NCBI GenBank assembly: GCA_034408745.1
Contig: JAWXCM010000402.1
Location: 1 to 9,207, forward strand
Length of the DNA stretch: 9,207 nucleotides
Source of the DNA: JAWXCM01 sp034408745
GTDB taxonomy: Bacteria; Acidobacteriota; Terriglobia; Bryobacterales; Bryobacteraceae
Direction: 5' to 3'
The notes under the pieces were generated by a model that was given only the letters and a program-made list of their open reading frames with translations, was not told the origin of the DNA and made no database searches. Each line of letters begins with the position of its first letter. Position 1 is the stretch's first letter. The position numbers and the translations under genes were made by a program. This document shows positions 1-5,121 of the stretch, piece by piece.

Positions 1-165
1 GACTACGGACGCGGTACCGTCGCTGGATCCGTCGTCGACAACGAGGATCTCCAGACGGTCACGGCCAGTGGAGCGTTCCAGGCTCTCGAGGCAGCGGCGA
101 AGGTCCGCCTCGCCATTGCGCGACACGACCAACGCGGTCACGCGCGGCGTTACTTGTTCCTCCAT
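1..165 (-). CDS. Family 2 glycosyltransferase, N-terminal fragment
   Basis: The fragment begins with a short polar leader, then the first beta strand and loop of a GT-A fold (VTALVVSRNGEADLRRCLES, residues 9-28). The second strand follows, ending in the sugar-nucleotide-binding acidic pair (EILVVDDGSSDGT, residues 39-51). This is the classic N-terminus of GT2 enzymes, which transfer sugars from nucleotide donors to glycans, lipids or proteins on the cytoplasmic face. Only 55 codons are present and the gene continues beyond base 1, so acceptor and product are unknown. I chose the ATG at 165 because AAGGG lies 3 nt before it; an in-frame ATG at 177 would add four residues (MQGH) but has no visible ribosome binding site. 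The gene is transcribed divergently from the propeller gene and may share its -10 element. Confidence 0.78.
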   Translation of the reverse strand, partial: MEEQVTPRVTALVVSRNGEADLRRCLESLERSTGRDRLEILVVDDGSSDGTASVV

Positions 166-197
166 GTGCCCTTGCATGATAACAGGGAGAATGTGAC

Positions 198-205
198 ATT
201 ATAAT
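198..205. promoter_or_regulatory. Palindromic -10 element ATTATAAT between divergent genes
   Basis: ATTATAAT is its own reverse complement, so it gives a perfect TATAAT on the plus strand (200-205) and on the minus strand (203-198). It is the only AT-rich block in the short divergent gap. On the plus strand it ends 5 nt before the ATG at 211, so a start point about 7 nt downstream would fall on the start codon and give a leaderless message for the propeller gene. On the minus strand the start point would be near 191, leaving about 26 nt before the glycosyltransferase ATG at 165. No good -35 hexamer is seen at the normal spacing in either direction. Promoter function is inferred. Confidence 0.5.
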
Positions 206-210
206 CAGCG

Positions 211-1188
211 ATGATCCGGCTACTGCTGTCCCTTGTTGTGTTTGCCGGCTGCCTTGCCGCAGCCCCCATGTATCTGGTGCTGCTGAAGGGCGCCAGCGCG
301 CTGGCGTGGTACACGCCCGACGGCAAGCTGGTGCACTCGGTGCCGGTGGGCGAGCACCCGCACGAGATGGTGTTTTCGGCCGACCGCAAGCTGCTGTACG
401 TGGCCGACAACGGCATCATGCGGATCGAGCACGCGGGTAAGGGCGGCAACACGATCTCGATCGTTGACGTCGCCACACGACAGCGGATCGGGACCATTCC
501 GCTGGGCGAGAACTACCGGCCGCATGGCATCGACCTCGACCGCGCCACGGGCAGGCTGGTGGTTACGTGCGAGGGTCCGGACGGGCTGCTGCTGGTGGAC
601 ACGGCTGCGCGCAGGGTGATCCGGCGGTTCGACACCAAGGGCAAGACGCCGCACATGGTGTCGCTTGGGCCCGGCGGGAAATGGGCGTATGTGAGCCACT
701 CGGGCGGCGATACCGTGGGCGCGGTGAACCTGACGACGGGTGAGGTGAAGCTGCTGACGACGGGGACCCGGCCGGAGGGATCGGTGCTGTCGAAGGACGG
801 GAAGGAACTGTATGTGACGAACCGGGAGGCGGGGACAATTTCAGTGATCGACACGGCGCGGAACGCGGTGAGTGCGACGATCCAGACAGGCAAGGGTCCG
901 GTGCGAATCGCGATCACTCCTGACGGCAGCACACTGGTCTATGGTCTGATGCACGAGCGGCGGGCGGGCTTTGCCGATCCTGGCGGGCGGAAGCAAACCG
1001 ACTATCTGCTGCTGCCGAACAATCCTGTGTCGTGCACGCTGTCGCACGACGGGCGGCTCGCATTCTTTTCGGCGGAGGAACAGGACGAGGTGTACGTGGT
1101 GTCGGTGAAGGACCGCAAGCTGGTGGGCAGTATCAGGACGGCGAAGGGCGCCGGGCCGGATCCGGTGGAGACGGTGGAGGTCCCATGA
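211..1188 (+). CDS. Secreted YVTN-family beta-propeller protein
   Basis: The 325-residue product starts with a short export signal (R3, hydrophobic 4-12). FAGC at 11-14 could be a weak lipobox, so it is either a lipoprotein or a periplasmic/secreted protein. The rest is built of repeating propeller blades with the pattern strand, PDG or DGK turn, strand, xIDT. Examples are YTPDGKLVHSVPVG (34-47), ISIVDVATRQRIGTIPLG (82-99), PHMVSLGPGGKWAYVS (147-162), a literal LYVTN at 200-204 followed by GTISVIDTARN, and ITPDGS (235-240). This is the 40-residue YVTN repeat, related to cytochrome d1-like and surface-layer propellers. I see no CxxCH haem site and no catalytic motif, so a binding or scaffold role is more likely than an enzyme. 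The start fits the signal peptide and has no Shine-Dalgarno. The stop overlaps the next start (ATGA, 1185-1188), implying co-translation with the hydrolase. Confidence 0.92.
   Translation: MIRLLLSLVVFAGCLAAAPMYLVLLKGASALAWYTPDGKLVHSVPVGEHPHEMVFSADRKLLYVADNGIMRIEHAGKGGNTISIVDVATRQRIGTIPLGENYRPHGIDLDRATGRLVVTCEGPDGLLLVDTAARRVIRRFDTKGKTPHMVSLGPGGKWAYVSHSGGDTVGAVNLTTGEVKLLTTGTRPEGSVLSKDGKELYVTNREAGTISVIDTARNAVSATIQTGKGPVRIAITPDGSTLVYGLMHERRAGFADPGGRKQTDYLLLPNNPVSCTLSHDGRLAFFSAEEQDEVYVVSVKDRKLVGSIRTAKGAGPDPVETVEVP
1176..1180 (+). promoter_or_regulatory. Ribosome binding site GGAGG for the GHL10 gene
   Basis: GGAGG lies 4 nt before the ATG at 1185, inside the last codons of the propeller gene. It fixes the hydrolase start there. 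The open frame runs back to an ATG at 1032, but those 51 codons read as low-complexity Gly/Arg sequence and would bury the signal peptide. Confidence 0.7.
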
Positions 1189-2915
1189 GACTTGCGGCTC
1201 TTGCCCTGGCGGTCGCCCTCTGCGCACCGGCAGGGGAATATCGGGCGTTCTGGGCCGATGCGTTCCATGTGGGGTACAAGACTCCGGCCGAGGTGGACGC
1301 GATGGTGGAGGCGGTGGCGGCGGCTCGCGGGAACGCCATCCTCATTGAGGTGCGGCACCGCGGAGGCGCGTATTTCCTGAAGCGTATTGAGCCGCAGACC
1401 GAGGATGCCGGATGGCAGCAGGGGTTCGACGCGCTGGCTTACACCATTGAGAAGGCGCATGCCCGCGGGATCGAGGTACATGCGTGGTATCCGGTGACGC
1501 CGCTGTGGGATCTGACGCGCACGCCCGTGGATCCGAAGCACGCGTGGAATCTGCACGGGCCGAACGTGTCTGGCGACGAGTTCTGGCTGACCACGACGGC
1601 TGCGGGCAAGATGTCCCGGTCCGTCGACCCCGGCCATCCCGATGTGGTTCGGCACCTGGCGGAGGTGATAGTGGATCCGCTGCGCCACTACGAGCTGGAC
1701 GGGGTTCATCTGGACTACATACGTTATCCGGAGGACGACCGGTACGGGTATAACCCGACGTCGCTGGCCCGATTCCGGCGGCTCCACAACCGGGAGGGCA
1801 TTCCCGCCGACACCGATGCGGCCTGGCAGGAGTTCAGGCGGCGGCAGGTGACGGATCTGGTACGTCAGGTCTACCTGCGGTCGTATGAGATACGGCCTCA
1901 GGCGAAGGTGTCGGCGGCGCTGATTACGTGGGGGAACGGTCCGGGCAACGATGCCGAGTTCCGGTCGAAAGACGCGTACTCGCGGGTGTATCAGAACTGG
2001 CCGGCGTGGCTGGAGGAAGGCATCCTCGACATCGGGATGCCAATGAACTATTTCGCCGAGCGCACCAACGGCGCGCTGCTGGACCGCTGGCTGGCGTTTG
2101 AGAAGACAAAGCAGTTTGGGCGGCTGATTACGCCGGGGCTCGGAGTGTATTTGAGCTCGATTCCAGAGTCGGTGAGCCAGCTGCGGCGCGTTCGGCAGAC
2201 GGGGCTGCCGGGCGTGGTGTTCTACAGCTACGCGAGCACGAATAGTCTCCAGTCGAACGGTGCGCCGACTGTGCCCAATGCCGAGTTCTACGCGGCTGTC
2301 GCGGGTGTCTTCGGGGAGGCGGTGGCATCTCCGGAGATGCCGTGGAAGTCCGCTGCATCGGGGCGCGGGCATGTGATGGGGCTGCTGAGCGTGGAGGACG
2401 GTCCGGCGTGGTTGAAGGACGACGTGGAGGTGACCATCCAGTCGGACACGAACCCCGATGCGATCCACCGGCGGCGCACCGATTCGACGGGCTTTTTCGG
2501 TGCCGTCGACCTGCCGCCGGACCGATGGTATGTGCGGCTGAGCCGTGCGGGTCAGGAGTTGTTCCGGACGGTGCCTCTGGACCTGGCCGCGGGGCAGTCG
2601 ATTCGTTTCGACGTCTTTCTGCGGGCGGCGGACTTCGGCGGCGTAGTACCGGTGATCGAAGGCGTGGAGGTGCGGGCTGAGGGGCTTGCACTGACGATGC
2701 GCAACCTGCTGGTGGAACCCGCGGCTGGACGGGCGAAAGTGCTTGCAGGGACACAGGTGCTGGTGAACGGGGCGGCTGTCGACATCACCGGCATCGGGCC
2801 GGGATGGATTGAGACTTCCCTGCCCCAGGCAGCCGTCGACGGCACCTGGCGGATTCAGGTGCGCTATGCGGGCCTGGAATCGAGCGTGATGGAAGTTGCC
2901 GGCTCCGTTCGCTGA
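1185..2915 (+). CDS. GHL10 (DUF187/DigH-like) glycoside hydrolase with two C-terminal beta domains
   Basis: This is a 576-residue exported protein with signal peptide MRLAALALAVALCAPA, probable cleavage after APA (14-16). Residues about 19-375 form the GHL10 TIM barrel: FWADAFHVG (22-30) opens it, and AHARGIEVHAWYP (91-103) and SRSVDPGHPDV (144-154) follow. The family signature DGVHLDYIRYP (172-182) supplies acidic residues D172 and D177, and DIGMPMNY (282-289) plus PGVVFYSYAST (342-352) close the barrel. Known relatives include E. coli DigH, which cleaves denuded peptidoglycan glycan strands; activity on cell-wall or another glycan is inferred here. Residues about 395-480 form an Ig/carboxypeptidase-regulatory-like module (TDSTGFFGAVDLPPDRWYVR). 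Residues about 488-576 form another beta module (TQVLVNGAAVDITG...WIETSLPQAA) resembling the Solibacter-type C-terminal domain, a weak match judged by eye. Its 3' end overlaps the convergent channel gene by 52 bp. Confidence 0.92.
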   Translation: MRLAALALAVALCAPAGEYRAFWADAFHVGYKTPAEVDAMVEAVAAARGNAILIEVRHRGGAYFLKRIEPQTEDAGWQQGFDALAYTIEKAHARGIEVHAWYPVTPLWDLTRTPVDPKHAWNLHGPNVSGDEFWLTTTAAGKMSRSVDPGHPDVVRHLAEVIVDPLRHYELDGVHLDYIRYPEDDRYGYNPTSLARFRRLHNREGIPADTDAAWQEFRRRQVTDLVRQVYLRSYEIRPQAKVSAALITWGNGPGNDAEFRSKDAYSRVYQNWPAWLEEGILDIGMPMNYFAERTNGALLDRWLAFEKTKQFGRLITPGLGVYLSSIPESVSQLRRVRQTGLPGVVFYSYASTNSLQSNGAPTVPNAEFYAAVAGVFGEAVASPEMPWKSAASGRGHVMGLLSVEDGPAWLKDDVEVTIQSDTNPDAIHRRRTDSTGFFGAVDLPPDRWYVRLSRAGQELFRTVPLDLAAGQSIRFDVFLRAADFGGVVPVIEGVEVRAEGLALTMRNLLVEPAAGRAKVLAGTQVLVNGAAVDITGIGPGWIETSLPQAAVDGTWRIQVRYAGLESSVMEVAGSVR

Positions 2916-4471
2916 GCGAACGGCACGTTCAGTTGCGCGGGGATCGCGAGTGCGGATCCCGCTTTCGCGATCTCGTCCAGAAAGCTGAGCAGCAATTCTT
3001 CCTGTACGACCAGGAATTCGTCGAAATTCGCGGTCTTTATGTAAGCGAATATTTCGATATCCAGCGACCACTGTCCGATGCCGATGAAGCGCACGCGGGC
3101 CGGGTTCGGATCGACCATCAGGTGGTTGAGCAGAACACCGCGCAGGGCGAGAATGATGGCGCGGATCTGTTCCGGTGTGGTGCCGCCGCGCAGGCTCAAC
3201 TTTGGATTCAGGAAGATCTTGTCGCGCACGGCGAAGTTCTCAATCATGAGCGAGGAGAACTGCGCGTTGGGAATGGTGACCAGCGTCCGGTCGAGGGTGC
3301 GGATTCGGGTAGACCGGAGTCCGATATCTTCCACTGTGCCGATCTTGTCGCCGTAGCGGCAGAAGTCGCCGACCAGGATGGGGCGGTCCGTGGTGATGGC
3401 AACGCCGCCGAAGAGATTCTCGATGGTCTTCTGCGCGGCGAGGGCCACCGCCAGTCCACCGACACCCAGACCAGCGAGGATGGCCGTGGTGTTGTATCCA
3501 AAGCTGCTGAGCGTGGCAAGGACAGCGATGGTGATGGCTGCCACCTTGGCGGTCCGGCGGCCGAGGGGCAGCATGGAGCGTGCCGAAGCCAGGGACTGCA
3601 ATTCCATGCGGCGGAACAGGTGGGCGGTAACCAGATCGATGACACGCACGGTGAACCACGCGAGGCCAAGGTAGCCAAGTCCGGTCAGCAGACGGACTAA
3701 ATAGGCACGGAGCAGAACTGACGGGCCGACAAATTCGAGGCCAGCGTGGAACAGCGCCATGCCGAGCAGGAGTTGCAGTGGAGCAACCACCGACGCCACC
3801 AGGTCTTCCGAGTCCGCGGTGCCGGGGGTTCGGCGGAGCAGAGGACGAAACGCGGCGGCCACAATACGGGCCAGCAACGCCGCGATGGCCGCTGCCGCCA
3901 GCACCAGCAGAAGCATGGCAAACCACTGCCAGACTTCCGTGTCGACGGGGCCGCCCACCAGCATCCAGTGCGGCAGATTTTGTTCCGCCCATGTGGAGCC
4001 GAGAGCTTTGTGGAGCGTCGGGATCATGGCCACCGTTCCCGAAGAGATGAGCCAGACCTGGTTCTCCTCGCGGGAGACGCGCTCAAGGAGAATGTCGATG
4101 GTCTTGTTGCCGGCTGCTTTGACGGTGCCGGCAAGTTCGAAGTCGGGGTCGAGTCCGTCTGTGAGGTCGCCCGCAAGGTTGTTGCTGAGCTTGCCTGGGT
4201 CGCCCGTCAGTCGCCGGTCGAGGACCTCTTTGAGCTGACGTGCGAGTTCGGGGCCATCGGTGGAGCGATAACGCGCGTGCTCCAGGTTGAGGAAGGAAGC
4301 GGCCCGGCGGTAGTCATCTGCGCGGCAGGCTTCCAGATATTCGAAGAAGGCGCTGCGGGGAGCGGCTCGCTGGTCGGCGGTGGCAGCCGGAGTGGCGGGA
4401 GTTAACGTCTGGGCGCGGAGGAGCGCACACACGGGGAGCAGGAGCAGCAGGACGGTCGCGCGGTTCCTCAT
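2864..4471 (-). CDS. MscS-family mechanosensitive ion channel with exported N-terminal domain
   Basis: This 535-residue protein is much longer than E. coli MscS (about 286). Residues 1-20 are a signal peptide (cleavage near LRA-QT). Residues about 38-175 form an exported soluble domain that starts SAFFEYLEACRADDYRRAA and includes TIDILLERVSREENQVWLIS. Membrane helices follow at about 181-205, 222-245, 255-283 and 305-325. The pore-lining helix is TTAILAGLGVGGLAVALAAQ (328-347) and continues to KTIENLFGGVAI, with the MscS alternation of small residues. The cytoplasmic beta domain has RPILVGDFCRYGDKIGTVEDIGLRS split across 363-387 and TLVTIPNAQF (396-405), both hallmark MscS segments, and an alpha/beta tail lies at about 420-515. 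Family role: release of solutes on hypo-osmotic shock. The ATG at 4471 precedes the signal peptide directly; the frame extends to 4636 but those residues are not protein-like. No Shine-Dalgarno is visible. The 3' end lies inside the hydrolase gene. Confidence 0.95.
   Translation of the reverse strand: MRNRATVLLLLLPVCALLRAQTLTPATPAATADQRAAPRSAFFEYLEACRADDYRRAASFLNLEHARYRSTDGPELARQLKEVLDRRLTGDPGKLSNNLAGDLTDGLDPDFELAGTVKAAGNKTIDILLERVSREENQVWLISSGTVAMIPTLHKALGSTWAEQNLPHWMLVGGPVDTEVWQWFAMLLLVLAAAAIAALLARIVAAAFRPLLRRTPGTADSEDLVASVVAPLQLLLGMALFHAGLEFVGPSVLLRAYLVRLLTGLGYLGLAWFTVRVIDLVTAHLFRRMELQSLASARSMLPLGRRTAKVAAITIAVLATLSSFGYNTTAILAGLGVGGLAVALAAQKTIENLFGGVAITTDRPILVGDFCRYGDKIGTVEDIGLRSTRIRTLDRTLVTIPNAQFSSLMIENFAVRDKIFLNPKLSLRGGTTPEQIRAIILALRGVLLNHLMVDPNPARVRFIGIGQWSLDIEIFAYIKTANFDEFLVVQEELLLSFLDEIAKAGSALAIPAQLNVPFAQRTEPATSITLDSRPA
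2905..2923. repeat. Perfect 8-bp inverted repeat centred on the hydrolase stop codon
   Basis: CCGTTCGC (2905-2912), TGA (2913-2915), GCGAACGG (2916-2923): the stop codon is the 3-nt loop and the arms are perfect complements. The hairpin would form in transcripts of either strand, between two convergent genes. No T-tract follows on either side, so it is not a canonical intrinsic terminator. It also lies inside the coding sequence of the channel gene, about 40 nt before that gene's stop. It may act as a bidirectional terminator or 3'-end stabiliser; function is inferred. Confidence 0.5.
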
Positions 4472-4477
4472 GAATTC

Positions 4478-4483
4478 ATTAGA
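4478..4483 (-). promoter_or_regulatory. -10-like TCTAAT six nt before the MscS start codon
   Basis: On the minus strand TCTAAT (5 of 6 to the TATAAT consensus) is followed by GAATTC and then the ATG at 4471. A start point about 7 nt downstream of the hexamer would coincide with the start codon, so the message could be leaderless, which would explain the missing Shine-Dalgarno. With an 18-bp spacer the -35 position holds TGTAGA, a 3 of 6 match. The 10-bp palindrome ATGAATTCAT (4470-4479) spans the start codon and overlaps the hexamer. Function is inferred from position. Confidence 0.38.
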
Positions 4484-4564
4484 TGAGATCCGATGGCCTA
4501 CTCTACACAAAGCTGTCGTAAAACGTCCGGCGTGCGGGTCTTGGATGGCGAAAGATGCCTTGCC

Positions 4565-4570
4565 AGGAGA
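4565..4570 (+). promoter_or_regulatory. Ribosome binding site AGGAGA deciding the ECF sigma start
   Basis: AGGAGA lies 5 nt before the ATG at 4576. It makes 4576 a better start than the in-frame ATG at 4555, which would place this site inside the coding sequence, or the ATG at 4618, which has only GGCGG upstream. I see no convincing sigma-70 or ECF-type promoter in the 104-bp divergent gap 4472-4575. Confidence 0.65.
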
Positions 4571-4575
4571 TTGCA

Positions 4576-5121
4576 ATGACCGCCCCGGGCGTCCGCTACC
4601 CTGGTGAACAGGCGGTAATGTCCGACACTGACGCACTGCACGGCCAGGTGGTCGAGGCGTATGAAGACGCCCGCGAGGACGTGTATTACTACGTTCTGAC
4701 GCTCGGCGTGTCTCCGGCGCAGGCGCAGGAAGTGGCGCAGGAAGTATTTCTGCGTCTTTTCACCACACTGCGGCGGGGTGAGGAGATCCTGAACGTCCGG
4801 GGATGGGTGTTCCGGGTGGCTCACAACGTCGCGCTGAAAATGCGGGCGAAGGAGCGGGAGTATGCCGTCCTCGACGGAGACTCCGACCGGTGGGCCAGCC
4901 GCGACGCGAGCCCCGAATCGAGAGCCATCGACAACCAAAGACAGGAGCGGATCCGGCGGGCGCTGGAAGATCTTTCGCCGCAGCAGCGGCAGTGTCTCGA
5001 TTTGCGGGTATCGGGTCTGCGCTACCGGGAGATTGCCGAGACGGTCGGCATTGGGACATCGACTGTGAATGAGTTTTTGCGGCGAGCGATCGCGAAGTTG
5101 AGAAAGGCCATCCATGAGTAA
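4576..5121 (+). CDS. ECF-type RNA polymerase sigma factor
   Basis: The 181-residue length is usual for ECF sigma factors. Region 2 spans about 24-92: QAQEVAQEVFLRLFTTL (49-65) is the core-binding and -10 recognition helix pattern, and NVRGWVFRVAHNVALKMRAK (73-92) is the classic end of region 2. A short acidic linker (about 97-122) leads to region 4 at about 124-178. Region 4 has LSPQQRQCLDLRVSGLRYRE (133-152) followed by IAETVGIGTSTVNEFLRRA, the -35-binding helix-turn-helix, and a basic end. There is no region 1.1 or region 3, as expected. It directs RNA polymerase to a regulon not identifiable here. Its stop overlaps the anti-sigma start by 8 nt (ATGAGTAA, 5114-5121), the normal arrangement for a sigma factor held by its co-translated inhibitor. 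The subgroup cannot be assigned by eye. Confidence 0.95.
   Translation: MTAPGVRYPGEQAVMSDTDALHGQVVEAYEDAREDVYYYVLTLGVSPAQAQEVAQEVFLRLFTTLRRGEEILNVRGWVFRVAHNVALKMRAKEREYAVLDGDSDRWASRDASPESRAIDNQRQERIRRALEDLSPQQRQCLDLRVSGLRYREIAETVGIGTSTVNEFLRRAIAKLRKAIHE

Noticed and set aside
1032..1184. Upstream ATG extending the hydrolase by 51 codons
   Set aside because: The added residues are low-complexity Gly/Arg and overlap the propeller's last blade. The ATG at 1185 has GGAGG and is followed directly by a signal peptide.
1002..3071. 689-codon open frame on the minus strand opposite the hydrolase gene
   Set aside because: Its translation is rich in Arg, His and Pro with no domain, signal or motif. 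The opposite strand encodes a clear GHL10 enzyme. Long antisense frames are expected in GC-rich genes with biased third positions.
4472..4575. ECF-type autoregulatory promoter before the sigma gene
   Set aside because: I found no GGAAC-like -35 with a CGTC-like -10 at proper spacing; GTCGTAAAACGTC near 4514-4526 is suggestive but has no partner element.
4472..4636. 55-codon N-terminal extension of the channel gene
   Set aside because: It would run across the start of the ECF sigma gene and place a signal peptide in mid-protein; the residues are not conserved-looking.
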